From Streptococcus thalassemiae (GTDB lineage Bacteria; Bacillota; Bacilli; Lactobacillales; Streptococcaceae), in assembly GCF_903645285.1 (NCBI RefSeq), contig NZ_CAHJXN010000003.1, positions 308,501 through 372,500 on the forward strand: a DNA stretch of 64,000 nt, in the 5' to 3' direction. The notes under the pieces were generated by a model. That model was not told the DNA's origin and did not search any database. It saw nothing but the letters and a program-made list of their open reading frames with translations. Below, piece after piece: positions 41,240 to 51,219 of this stretch. The translations under genes were made by a program, and so were the position numbers. Position 1 is the stretch's first letter, and every line of letters starts with the position of its first letter.

Positions 41240-44200
41240 CTATTTTCTACGTCTAGCCTTTCTTCCTAGCAAAGCAAAACCACTGGTTGCCGCCACTAGA
41301 CCAAGACTAGCAAGTGCTGCACTTGATGCTGAACCTGTGTTAGGTAATTGTTTGCCAGCAGGTGACTGGTAGGTAACATCTTGCATTGTTCCTGCAGTTG
41401 CCTGAGGAGCAGCATTAGGAGCCACTGGTCTCTTAGGAACTGTAACCATGGCAATGGCTTGCACTCCAATCGTTTCTGCTTCCTTCACATCTTCCACAGT
41501 TTTCGCATTTTCAATCTCTTTGAGAGCTGCTTGTTTTTCTGCTTCCACTCTTGCTAAAAGTTCTGCTTTTTCTTTATCAGAAAGCGGTGCGCCTTTGATT
41601 TCATCCTGCTTGTCCTTGGCAGCTTTCTCAATGGCATTTTTAGCTGATTCTTTTTCAGTAGCCAATTGCTTAGAAGCTTGTGATTGAGCTGAGTTTTGTG
41701 AACCTGTGTGAGCTTGTCCGCCTGCCTGGCTACCACCGCCTGCATTCGCATTAGCATCTGAGCTTCCAGTATTGCCTCCATGATCTCCACCTGGTGTAGT
41801 TTCTGGCTTATACTCTGGTGTAGCTTCTTGAGTTACAGATTCACCTTTCGCAGATTGTTGAACTGTATCTTTCCCTAGAATCGTCACTACTGAACCATCT
41901 GGGAATGTGATTGTTGCTGTACCATCTCCAGCTACAGTGATTGTCGCTCCGTCTAATGCTGAACCATTTGCTTGTAAAATAGCAATCTTAACTTTTTCTT
42001 TTTCTTCATCTGTTAAATGAGTTATATCTTTTACATCTACTCTTTGAGCAGGCGTTTTAACAGTTGATTTTTCAGCAGTTGGTTTAGTGCTATCTTGTGC
42101 TTTTGGATCTTGTGCTACCAATTGATTTCCTGGAATTGTAATAGCTGAACCATCTTTAAAGACGATTGTCGCTGTGCCATCTCCAGCTACTTCAACTTTA
42201 ACATCGCTTCCGAATCCATTTGCATCTACTACAGCTTTTTTAACAGCTTCTTTTTCTGCATCTGTTAATCTTGTAGCTTCTGCTACTTTTGTAGGGTTAG
42301 CTGGGATGATTACTTTTGTCTTCTCTGCGATTGTTGGTTGCTCTTGTGTTGCAGTTTCCTCTTTTTGAACTACTAGACTGGTTCCTGGGATTGTGTTTAC
42401 TGAACCGTCTGAATATGTTAATGTCGCTGTTCCGTCTTTAGATACCTTAACATCTGTAGCAGTCGGATTTGCTTGTTTCACTTTCGTAGCTACTGCAGCT
42501 TGTTCCTCAGGTGTTAAGCTGTGAGCATTTCCAACTTCTGTAGTTGCTGGCACCACAGCTGGATTTTGCGCGGCTTGTGTTGAAGCTTCATTGTCAGTAT
42601 CTTTGGCTACTACTAGACTGGTTCCTGGGATTGTGTTTACTGAACCATCTCCATATGTTAGCGTTGCTGTTCCATCTTTAGATACCTTAACATCTGTCGC
42701 CGCTGGATTTGCTTCTTTGACCTTAGCTGCTACAGTATCTTGCTCCGTCTGTGTCAAGTTGTGAGTATTTTCAACAGGTACAAAGTTTCCTGGAACTTGC
42801 GCTGGGTTCTTCTCTGCATCTGTCTGAACTTTTGGAGTTTCTTGTTTACTTCCTTTTTCAACAAGTTTATCCCCTGTTATTGTATCTACAGATTTATCTG
42901 GATAGGTGATGACTACTGTTCCATCAGGTCTTACTTCTACTGTAGTTCCTGCTGGGAAGTTGTTCGCATCTTCTACCGCTTTTTTAACCGCAGCCTGTTC
43001 TTCTGGTGTTAACTTCGTAGTATTTCCTACTTGTGTTTTTCCTGGGATAACTGGCTCGGTTCTTGACGCGATTGTTCCTGTCTCTTTGTTAGCTGGCGCT
43101 ACTAATTTATCTTTAGAAATCGTATCGCTTGAACCATCTTTATATGTGATAAGAGCTGTTCCATCTGGTTGAACTTCTACTGTTGTTCCATCTGGGAATG
43201 TGTTAGCCCCTTCGATGTTTTGACGAACTTGTTCTCTTTCTTCATCTGAAAGTTTTGCTGGATTTTCCACTTCCACTTTGTTTTCAGGAACTTTCGGTTC
43301 GAATTTAGATGCGATAGAGCCCTCTGGTTGAACTTCATTTATCTTATGAATACCAGCTTCTTTCGCCGCATTGATTTCATCTTTAGATTGACCTTTGTTG
43401 ATGTCTTCAATCGCTTTATCTTTGGCCTTATTGATTTCTTCGATAGCTTTTTGTTTCGCTTCGTCTGATAAATCTTTATTGTTCTTGATTTCGTCAATGC
43501 GTTTTTGAGCTTCTTCTAGTATCTCAGCTTTTGCTTTCGCTTTTTCTTCATCAAGATTTGTCACATCTGGTTTCTTAACTTCTGCATCAGCTTTTGGATC
43601 ATATTTTTCAATATTTTCTTTAGCTTGGTCTGCAATTTGCTTAGCTGTTCCTGCTGATGATGCTTCGTCAATAGCTTTATTAGCATCTTCTTTGGCTTTA
43701 TTGATTTCTTTTTCAGCTTTTTGTTTTTGATCTTCTGTTAAGTCTTTATTGTTCTTGATTTCTTCAAGTTTTTTCTTAGCAGCTTCTTCTACTTGTTTTT
43801 TAGAGTCTTCTTTTGCTTTAGCAAGATCGTTGTCTTTATCAGCCGTGTCTAATGAATCTACTACTTCTACTGGTACTTTTACAGTTACTTTAGTTCCGTC
43901 AGCTAGCGTTACTTCTACTTCTGCTTCTTTAGTTCCTGTTTCTGTTGTAGTTGGTTTAGAAGTGATTTTCGCTGTTAGTCCATCAGCTAGTGCTAATTGT
44001 TTTAGGATTTCTTCGTCTGTTAAGTCTTTGCCTTTTTCAACAGTTGCTTTTCCGGATACTAAAGCAGTTTGTAAGTCTAACTCTGGCTTGAAGATACTTG
44101 TAGATTGCCCTTTGGCAGTTTGTACTACTACATCTTCTTTTGGTAGATTTCCGTTTGGAGTCTCAACATTTCCTTGATCATCAACCTTGACATCGTCCTT

Positions 44201-47200
44201 GTTTAAGCCTGGATTTGCTTCAACAATAGCTTTCTTAACATCTTCTTTTTCTTTGTCTGTTAAGTTATTCGAATCTTTAACTCCTACAGGTGTGACAGGT
44301 TTCTTCAAAGCTGGTGTTACTACATCTTTTGCTGGTAAATTACCTTGTGGTGTTTCAACATTGCCTTGACCATCAACCTTAACATCATCCTTGTTTAAGC
44401 CTGGATTTGCAGCTACGATAGCATCCTTAACAGCGTCTTTTTCTGCTTCTGTTAAGTTTTTAGGATCTTTAACTTCTACAGGTGTGACAGGTTTCTTCAA
44501 GGCTGGAGTTACAACTTCTCCTGCTAGTAAATTACCTCTTGGCGTTTCAACATTGCCTTGACCATCAACCTTGACATCGTCCTTGTTTAAGCCTGGATTT
44601 GCAGCTACAACAGCATCCTTAACAGCGTCTTTTTCTGCATCTGATAAGTTATTGACATCTTTAACAGGGACAAGTTTTGTCGGTTTCTTCAAGGCTGGTG
44701 TCACTACATCTTCTGCTGGTAAGTTGCCTTTTGGTGTTTCAACATTGCCTTGATCATCAACGTTAATTTTATCTTTTTTATCCGCTAAATCAGGGTTATT
44801 TTTAATAATTTCTTCTACAACTTTAGCTTTTTCTGGGTCTGTCAGTTTAGATGGATTAACAACTTCAACTGGTGTTGTTGGTTTCTTCAAGCTAGAAGTT
44901 ACAACATCTTTTGCTGGTAAGTTACCTTGTGGTGTTGTGACATTTCCTTGATCGTCAACTTTGACTTTATCTTCAGTTAAACCTGGATTTGCCTCTACAA
45001 CAGCTTTCTTAACGGCTTCTTTTTCTTTAACTGTTAAGCTATTTGGATTTTCTACTTCAACAAGTTTATTTGGTTTATTTAAAACTGTCGTTACAACATC
45101 TTCTTTTGGTAGATTTCCTTTTGGAGTTGTTACACTGCCATCAGGATTTACTGTAACATCACCTTTGTTTAAGCCTGGATTTGCAGCTGCGACAGCATCC
45201 TTAATGTCTTCTTTTTCTTTATCTGTTAAAGCATTAGGATTTCCAACTACAACTGGTGTTGTTGGTTTCTTCAAGGCTGGAGTTACTACATCTTTTGCAA
45301 GTAATTTATCGCCATTCTTAGTTGTTACATTACCTTTGTCATCGACTGTAATATCGTCTTTGTTTAGACCAGGATTTGCGTTGGCTACAGCTTCTTTCAC
45401 TTTTTCCTTTTCATCATTTGTTAAATGATTTGGATCAGCTACTACGACTGGTGTCGCTGGTTTGTTTAATGCTTGAACAACAACTTTTTCTGCTTCCAAG
45501 TAACCTTTAGGAGAAGCTACATCTCCCTTATCACTCACATAGACTTCAGATTCTTCTAGTTGAGGGTTAGTCGCCACAATCGCTTTTTTAACAGCTTCTT
45601 TCTCTTCATCTGTTAAATGATTGACATCTGTAACTTTAACCTTTTCTTTTGGTGGAGTTAACTTTCTCTTAGCTGTTTCTGTAATATCTTGTGGAGTATG
45701 AACAGCAGCAATTTCTTGTCTACCTTTTTCTGTTGCTGACGCTATAGCTTCTGGTGAAGTTGCATTGTCGATGTTTTCTTCGTGTTTTGCTTTCAGTTCA
45801 TCAACTTGTTTCTTCAATGCTTCTTTTTCTTTTTTAGATAATGCATTGTCTTCATCGATTTCAGCTTTTTCAGCATCTGCAGCTTTTGTTAGATCAGCTT
45901 TTGCTTTGTCTGTATCAGTCGCTTTTCTTACAGGTACTTCGATTTCATCTTTTGATCCATCTGGATATGTAACTTCTACTACAACTACTTTCTTACCTGT
46001 ATTCGCTCCTGTTCCTTCCACAATTTCTCCGTCATTTTTAACTTGTTTATCTTTTGGTTGTGGTTGTCCTTCTGGTACTACTACAGCGTCTGTAATTGCT
46101 TTTTTATCTGCTTCTGCTACTTTTTTATCTGTAGCCGGATCGACACTTACTGGTACTTCTCCTGCTGTGATTTCATCTTTCACTTTTGGAGTCGCTTTTG
46201 CAGCGTCAGTTCCTTCTACTGGCACTTCTACTACATCTTTGCTTCCGTCTCCGTAGGTTACCTCTACTTTAACTACTGGTTTGCCTGCGTTATTTGCTCC
46301 ACCGTTTGCACTTTGGTCTGTACCTTCTACTACTTTTCCTTCGTCAAGTAATTTTTTATCTGTTACTTGTGTGCCAGCTGGTACTTTGACAGCGTCTTTG
46401 ATTGCTTGTTCATCTTCTGCTTTTGTGACTTTTGAATCTTTAACAGGTGTTTCGCTTAGTTTCGCTGTGTCTGCTGTTGGTGTTGTTGTCGCTGCAGTGT
46501 TCCCTTCTACTGGCACTTCTACTACATCTTTGCTTCCGTCTCCGTAGGTTACCTCTACTTTAACTACTGGTTTGCCTGCGTTATTTGCTCCACCGTTTGC
46601 ACTTTGGTCTGTACCTTCTACTACTTTTCCTTCGTCAAGTAATTTTTTATCTGTTACTTGTGTGCCAGCTGGTACTTTGACAGCGTCTTTGATTGCTTGT
46701 TCATCTTCTGCTTTTGTGACTTTTGAATCTTTAACAGGTGTTTCGCTTAGTTTCGCTGTGTCTGCTGTTGGTGTTGTTGTCGCTGCAGTGTTCCCTTCTA
46801 CTGGCACTTCTACTACATCTTTGCTTCCGTCTCCGTAGGTTACCTCTACTTTAACTACTGGTTTGCCTGCGTTATTTGCTCCACCGTTTGCACTTTGGTC
46901 TGTACCTTCTACTACTTTTCCTTCGTCAAGTAATTTTTTATCTGTTACTTGTGTGCCAGCTGGTACTTTGACAGCGTCTTTGATTGCTTGTTCATCTTCT
47001 GCTTTTGTGACTTTTGAATCTTTAACAGGTGTTTCGCTTAGTTTCGCTGTGTCTGCTGTTGGTGTTGTTGTCGCTGCAGTGTTCCCTTCTACTGGCACTT
47101 CTACTACATCTTTGCTTCCGTCTCCGTAGGTTACCTCTACTTTAACTACTGGTTTGCCTGCGTTATTTGCTCCACCGTTTGCACTTTGGTCTGTACCTTC

Positions 47201-50200
47201 TACTACTTTTCCTTCGTCAAGTAATTTCTTATCTGTTACTTGTGTGCCAGCTGGTACTTTGACAGCGTCTTTGATTGCTTGTTCATCTTCTACTTTTGTG
47301 ACTTTTGAATCTTTAACAGGTGTTTCGCTTAGTTTCGCTGTGTCTGCTGTTGGTGTTGTTGTCGCTGCAGTGTTCCCTTCTACTGGCACTTCTACTACAT
47401 CTTTGCTTCCGTCTCCGTAGGTTACCTCTACTTTAACTACTGGTTTGCCTGCGTTATTTGCTCCACCGTTTGCACTTTGGTCTGTACCTTCTACTACTTT
47501 TCCTTCGTCAAGTAATTTCTTATCTGTTACTTGTGTGCCAGCTGGTACTTTGACAGCGTCTTTAACTTTTTGTACATCTTCGTCTTTTGTTACTTGCGAA
47601 TCTTTGACAGGTGTTTCACTTAGTTTCGCTGTGTCGGCGGTTGGTGTTGTTGTCGCTGCAGTGCTCCCTTCTACTGGTACGTCAACTGTTCTTGTAATAC
47701 CATCATGAGTTACTGTTACTGGAACAACTGTCTTGCCACCTTTTTCTGCAATTTCCCCATATTCTACAGTGTAAGTATTATCTAAATCCTTACCGTTTGC
47801 TGTTACTTTCGCTTTTACTGCATCTCTATCAGCTTGTTCTGTTAAGTTTTCTCCTACTTTAGGTACAACAGAAATTTTCGCTGCTCCATTTTTCACCCCT
47901 AATGTAAAATCTTCTGCTTTACCTGATAAAGCTAACCGTGCTTGTTGTAATTTATCAAGAGCATCATCCACTTCTGGTTGAGTAGCATCTTGCTTATCAT
48001 ACACTTCTTGAGCTTTTTCTAAAGCGGCATCGTAAGCTTTTTTCTTAGCGACATCTGTTTCTTTAGCATAAGCTGGTGATTTTTTAACAGCGTCATCTTT
48101 GTTCAAATCGATTTCTGCTTTTAAAGCATCTTTCGATACAGGTACAGCAACCTCTTTTCCTGTTAATTCTTTAATTGCTTTTGCTAGATTGTCAATTAAA
48201 GTAGCTACTTCTGATGTACCAGCTGCATTTTCTGGATCAGCTGTATTTTTATCTGCTACTTTTGAAGCTGCATCTTTCGCTTTATCAAAAGCGGTTTTCT
48301 TATCTTGAGCTGCTGTATTATATGTTTCCGATTCCTTAACTTTTTTAGCTTCTGCTACTAATTGTTGTAGAGAATCCATCTTAGAATCTAACTCTTGAGC
48401 TCTTGTCACAATAGTATCAATTTCATCTTTATTTCCAGCTTCTTTTAACAACTCTGTTAATTCCGTTTTTTGAGCTTCATTTAAATGAAGTAAGTTTCCA
48501 ATTGTTGCTATTGCTTTGTCTCGAATTCCTTTTATTTCAGCATCTTCTATAATTCTATCTAATTGAGCTTTTGAGTCAGCAGCATCAACATCTTCTTTAT
48601 ACTTCCTTTTATCTTCTTCCGACAATCCAGGAATTTGATCAATTTTCTGTTTATACTCTTCTTTTAACTTATTCGCTTCTTCTTGAGCTTTTTGAGCTTC
48701 ATTTTGAGATTTTTGTGTCTCAGCTTCTTTTAGAACTTTCTCTACCTCTGCTACAGTAGTTTTTCCATCAATCTGTGTTTTGTATTCATCAGCTGTTGGA
48801 TTTTTTAGAGAATCTTTAATTTGATCAATTTTTTCTTTTGTAGATGTTTTTGCATTTTCTAAGTTTTTAGCATCTGCTTGTTGACCGATTTTATCAAGTA
48901 ATTCTTTTGTATAATCAGCCGCTTTATTTCCAGTTCCGTCTCCATCTGCTGGATCTGTAATAGCTTGATTGTCTACTTGTTTTCTTAACGCTTCTTTTTC
49001 AGCTTCTGTTAAATACTTAGCTGAGTTAATTTTATCTTTTACTTGACGTTTTTTAGCTTCAATCGCTTTTTCATTTTCTGAATTTTTAGCAATTGCAGCA
49101 TTAACAACATTATTTATATCGTCTTGAGCTGTTTTTCCAGTTAATTGATTTTTATAGTACTCTTTTTCTTTTGGAGAAAGATAAGTTAAATCTTCAATGG
49201 CTTTTTTACCTTTTTCTACAGCCAAGGTAATATCCGTATCATTTAACACAGCCTTTTGTTTGAATAAATCTTCTTTAGGAATAGCTATATTAGTAGGAGT
49301 CTTATCTTTATTAAGAATAGAAAGATGAACAAAATTCGTTTCAGGTAACTCATCTTCCTTAAATACACCAATTGGACGAGAATAAGGACTTAAAATCTTA
49401 TCAATAAAGTTTGAAGAAACACCAGCTCCAACACTCGTAATGACACCCTGTTCATCTGTTTTTATATCATTTATTTCTTTAAACCTTGCTATCCCTTTCT
49501 CTACTTCTGACTGCCCTATCTTGTCAAAATTATCAACTGGTAAAGGGTTCTTATGATAACTATAGCCACTCTTTTCTGCTGGTTTAGTCTCCGCAGCATT
49601 TGGATCTTCATAAACAAGAGAAGTTCCTGGAATTACATCTGTAGAATCATCTTTATATGTAATTGTTGCAGTTCCATCATTTCCAATTTTGATACCCTCT
49701 TTGCCATCCTTCAAATTATCTACAAATTTATTTTGATCTTCTGGAAGAGAACTACTAGTATTATCTTGGTTCACTTCCCAAATTTTCTCTTTTAATTTAT
49801 CTTTTTCTTTTTGTGTTAAACTCGTAGTATTTCCTACACCAAGTCTATCTGGAAGCTTAGGTTCAAAAAATTCCTTATCCTTGTAAAGTGGTGGAACCTC
49901 TACTGTAGAAACCTTGAAATGACTTAGAAATGATAATCCACGTCCAACTTTAACACCCGCACCAAAATCTAATGTATATTTCCCATTTTTTAGAGTTGGG
50001 TCAATAACTTTGTATGTCGCTTCAACTGTGACGCTTTCGTGAGCTGCTCTTTCCCAATCAGAATACATACTTCTCGTATTATTTCTGAAAGAGTCATAAA
50101 TACCTTGGGCACTTGGACTTCCATCTATAGAATCCCCAACTCTCCACCAAAACATACCATTAAGGTCTCCACGATAAGTCCAACCACGTTCACCAGTTGC

Positions 50201-50803
50201 ATCGTTGTAACGGTTAGAACTCTTTGGATTCCCAGCATCAAGCTTATCCGACATATCCTTGTTTTGATAACGTGAACCTACAGAGTTAGATCCTGAGACC
50301 CAAGGTTTATCACCTGTCCAACTCGTCATTTCCCTACCAGTCTCATTGCTTCCATTATACAAAATGATCTTCGTAGGTTCCGTCACCCCTACTGGCGTTG
50401 TAAACCAAAAATCTGGACGACCACTATATTTCGCTACTCGAGTCCCATTGAAACCACCGTTATATTTATAAGTAACAGTTACATAGGGATTTGTTTTGCT
50501 ATATTTTGACCAATCAACTTTTATATCTATTTCTTGATCTACGTTTACTCTATCATGAACTGAACTATCTGGCGCAGAAAATGGTGTGTCTCCTTTATTA
50601 GAGTACAAAGTAGTAACATTTCCACCCTGTTGATCTCTAAATGTCACCAGTGCCGCATCTACGACATCTGGGGTCGTAGCCGCCCCAACTAAAGATGCCC
50701 CTATCAAACACGACGCTGCTCCAAAGCTAAACTTTCTAATCGAAAATTTTTCCACACGCTGCCACATTTGCTTGGAGCGTTTCTGCGTTCTCTTATACTT
50801 CAT
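41240..50803 (-). CDS. Giant LPXTG-anchored repeat surface protein (adhesin-like)
   Basis: A 3187-residue cell-wall protein. The YSIRK-like signal FSIRKFSFGAASCLIG lies in the first 50 residues, and the sortase motif LPNTG (about 3152) is followed by a hydrophobic helix and RKARRRK. Between them, by inspection: a Trp/Tyr-rich non-repetitive N-terminal domain (about 52-310), one repeat of the TATITYKDDSTDVIPG type (about 312-400), a long Lys/Glu/Ala helical region (about 430-955), Rib-like repeats (about 958-1625, five nearly identical 97-residue units), eight units of about 64 residues with LTDEEKEAVKKA and ANPGLN cores (about 1715-2228), two DUF1542-like helical units (about 2318-2490), six units of about 70 residues akin to the first repeat, a Gly/Ser/Gln linker and a last helix. 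The stalk of repeats should project the N-terminal domain. GGAG lies before the ATG. Ligand unknown. Confidence 0.9.
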   Translation of the reverse strand: MKYKRTQKRSKQMWQRVEKFSIRKFSFGAASCLIGASLVGAATTPDVVDAALVTFRDQQGGNVTTLYSNKGDTPFSAPDSSVHDRVNVDQEIDIKVDWSKYSKTNPYVTVTYKYNGGFNGTRVAKYSGRPDFWFTTPVGVTEPTKIILYNGSNETGREMTSWTGDKPWVSGSNSVGSRYQNKDMSDKLDAGNPKSSNRYNDATGERGWTYRGDLNGMFWWRVGDSIDGSPSAQGIYDSFRNNTRSMYSDWERAAHESVTVEATYKVIDPTLKNGKYTLDFGAGVKVGRGLSFLSHFKVSTVEVPPLYKDKEFFEPKLPDRLGVGNTTSLTQKEKDKLKEKIWEVNQDNTSSSLPEDQNKFVDNLKDGKEGIKIGNDGTATITYKDDSTDVIPGTSLVYEDPNAAETKPAEKSGYSYHKNPLPVDNFDKIGQSEVEKGIARFKEINDIKTDEQGVITSVGAGVSSNFIDKILSPYSRPIGVFKEDELPETNFVHLSILNKDKTPTNIAIPKEDLFKQKAVLNDTDITLAVEKGKKAIEDLTYLSPKEKEYYKNQLTGKTAQDDINNVVNAAIAKNSENEKAIEAKKRQVKDKINSAKYLTEAEKEALRKQVDNQAITDPADGDGTGNKAADYTKELLDKIGQQADAKNLENAKTSTKEKIDQIKDSLKNPTADEYKTQIDGKTTVAEVEKVLKEAETQKSQNEAQKAQEEANKLKEEYKQKIDQIPGLSEEDKRKYKEDVDAADSKAQLDRIIEDAEIKGIRDKAIATIGNLLHLNEAQKTELTELLKEAGNKDEIDTIVTRAQELDSKMDSLQQLVAEAKKVKESETYNTAAQDKKTAFDKAKDAASKVADKNTADPENAAGTSEVATLIDNLAKAIKELTGKEVAVPVSKDALKAEIDLNKDDAVKKSPAYAKETDVAKKKAYDAALEKAQEVYDKQDATQPEVDDALDKLQQARLALSGKAEDFTLGVKNGAAKISVVPKVGENLTEQADRDAVKAKVTANGKDLDNTYTVEYGEIAEKGGKTVVPVTVTHDGITRTVDVPVEGSTAATTTPTADTAKLSETPVKDSQVTKDEDVQKVKDAVKVPAGTQVTDKKLLDEGKVVEGTDQSANGGANNAGKPVVKVEVTYGDGSKDVVEVPVEGNTAATTTPTADTAKLSETPVKDSKVTKVEDEQAIKDAVKVPAGTQVTDKKLLDEGKVVEGTDQSANGGANNAGKPVVKVEVTYGDGSKDVVEVPVEGNTAATTTPTADTAKLSETPVKDSKVTKAEDEQAIKDAVKVPAGTQVTDKKLLDEGKVVEGTDQSANGGANNAGKPVVKVEVTYGDGSKDVVEVPVEGNTAATTTPTADTAKLSETPVKDSKVTKAEDEQAIKDAVKVPAGTQVTDKKLLDEGKVVEGTDQSANGGANNAGKPVVKVEVTYGDGSKDVVEVPVEGNTAATTTPTADTAKLSETPVKDSKVTKAEDEQAIKDAVKVPAGTQVTDKKLLDEGKVVEGTDQSANGGANNAGKPVVKVEVTYGDGSKDVVEVPVEGTDAAKATPKVKDEITAGEVPVSVDPATDKKVAEADKKAITDAVVVPEGQPQPKDKQVKNDGEIVEGTGANTGKKVVVVEVTYPDGSKDEIEVPVRKATDTDKAKADLTKAADAEKAEIDEDNALSKKEKEALKKQVDELKAKHEENIDNATSPEAIASATEKGRQEIAAVHTPQDITETAKRKLTPPKEKVKVTDVNHLTDEEKEAVKKAIVATNPQLEESEVYVSDKGDVASPKGYLEAEKVVVQALNKPATPVVVADPNHLTNDEKEKVKEAVANANPGLNKDDITVDDKGNVTTKNGDKLLAKDVVTPALKKPTTPVVVGNPNALTDKEKEDIKDAVAAANPGLNKGDVTVNPDGSVTTPKGNLPKEDVVTTVLNKPNKLVEVENPNSLTVKEKEAVKKAVVEANPGLTEDKVKVDDQGNVTTPQGNLPAKDVVTSSLKKPTTPVEVVNPSKLTDPEKAKVVEEIIKNNPDLADKKDKINVDDQGNVETPKGNLPAEDVVTPALKKPTKLVPVKDVNNLSDAEKDAVKDAVVAANPGLNKDDVKVDGQGNVETPRGNLLAGEVVTPALKKPVTPVEVKDPKNLTEAEKDAVKDAIVAANPGLNKDDVKVDGQGNVETPQGNLPAKDVVTPALKKPVTPVGVKDSNNLTDKEKEDVKKAIVEANPGLNKDDVKVDDQGNVETPNGNLPKEDVVVQTAKGQSTSIFKPELDLQTALVSGKATVEKGKDLTDEEILKQLALADGLTAKITSKPTTTETGTKEAEVEVTLADGTKVTVKVPVEVVDSLDTADKDNDLAKAKEDSKKQVEEAAKKKLEEIKNNKDLTEDQKQKAEKEINKAKEDANKAIDEASSAGTAKQIADQAKENIEKYDPKADAEVKKPDVTNLDEEKAKAKAEILEEAQKRIDEIKNNKDLSDEAKQKAIEEINKAKDKAIEDINKGQSKDEINAAKEAGIHKINEVQPEGSIASKFEPKVPENKVEVENPAKLSDEEREQVRQNIEGANTFPDGTTVEVQPDGTALITYKDGSSDTISKDKLVAPANKETGTIASRTEPVIPGKTQVGNTTKLTPEEQAAVKKAVEDANNFPAGTTVEVRPDGTVVITYPDKSVDTITGDKLVEKGSKQETPKVQTDAEKNPAQVPGNFVPVENTHNLTQTEQDTVAAKVKEANPAATDVKVSKDGTATLTYGDGSVNTIPGTSLVVAKDTDNEASTQAAQNPAVVPATTEVGNAHSLTPEEQAAVATKVKQANPTATDVKVSKDGTATLTYSDGSVNTIPGTSLVVQKEETATQEQPTIAEKTKVIIPANPTKVAEATRLTDAEKEAVKKAVVDANGFGSDVKVEVAGDGTATIVFKDGSAITIPGNQLVAQDPKAQDSTKPTAEKSTVKTPAQRVDVKDITHLTDEEKEKVKIAILQANGSALDGATITVAGDGTATITFPDGSVVTILGKDTVQQSAKGESVTQEATPEYKPETTPGGDHGGNTGSSDANANAGGGSQAGGQAHTGSQNSAQSQASKQLATEKESAKNAIEKAAKDKQDEIKGAPLSDKEKAELLARVEAEKQAALKEIENAKTVEDVKEAETIGVQAIAMVTVPKRPVAPNAAPQATAGTMQDVTYQSPAGKQLPNTGSASSAALASLGLVAATSGFALLGRKARRRK
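46216..47670 (-). repeat. Five 291-bp tandem repeats in the surface protein gene
   Basis: Units start at 46216, 46507, 46798, 47089 and 47380, each exactly 291 bp (97 codons). The units at 46507 and 46798 look identical by eye; the unit at 47089 differs at a few bases, and the last is diverged in its final third. The encoded unit holds KVPAGTQVTDKKLLDEG and VEVTYGDGSKDVVEVPVEG, resembling Rib/alpha-like domains. Confidence 0.92.
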
Positions 50804-50911
50804 TCTTTGATCTCCATTTTTTATTTTTATTGCTTCTTATTCAAAAAGCCAATACACTATAATACAACTTTATTATAATATATCTACTTTAGGCAATAAG
50901 AATATACGTAC

Positions 50912-50941
50912 ATTATAGCATAAAATCCCCCCCCCCGTCCA
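50912..50941 (-). promoter_or_regulatory. Putative phase-variable promoter with G10 spacer
   Basis: On the - strand TGGACG (50941-50936) matches TTGACA at 4 of 6. An 18-base spacer follows, beginning with nine G of a ten-G run and ending TGC, then TATAAT (50917-50912), an extended -10. Loss of one G would give the optimal 17-base spacer. The predicted start is about 100 bases before the ATG. Confidence 0.6.
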
Positions 50942-51130
50942 CTTTTAGCCTAATTTTTACTTTAATTAAAATATATAGAAATTTACCCTATTTGCTATCG
51001 TTTTGTCACTAATTCCTTATACAGATTTATAAATTTTAATCGATTCCCATTCAAAAACATAAAACAAGTCATTCTAGCTATCTGAATCCCTATCCACCTC
51101 CACTTACTTCATCACGAAACAAAAAATAAA

Positions 51131-51176
51131 GAAAAGACCCTACCAGAATCAAAAGCGTCTGGTAAGGTCTTTTTCT
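51131..51176 (-). terminator. Terminator after the peptide-binding lipoprotein gene
   Basis: AAAAGACCTTACCAGA / TCTGGTAGGGTCTTTT on the - strand, sixteen pairs with one G-U and a 10-base loop. Confidence 0.85.
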
Positions 51177-51219
51177 GAATCCTGTCACTAGGCTTAACTA
51201 AAAAGCATGACTAGGAATA

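Larger units (their letters stand above)
50804..51219. other. 416-bp control region of the surface protein gene
   Basis: Very AT-rich apart from a C10 tract (G10 on the coding strand). From 51176 down it contains the terminator of the peptide-binding gene, an AT-rich stretch (50940-51010) that could act as an UP element, the poly-G promoter, and two further TATAAT/TATTAT boxes closer to the gene. No ORF of note. Confidence 0.7.

Noticed and set aside
46281..47708. Four to five nearly identical + strand frames of about 88 codons within the surface protein gene
   Set aside because: They are antisense shadows of the 291-bp repeats, have no ribosome binding sites and show the mirrored repeat pattern of the true - strand gene.
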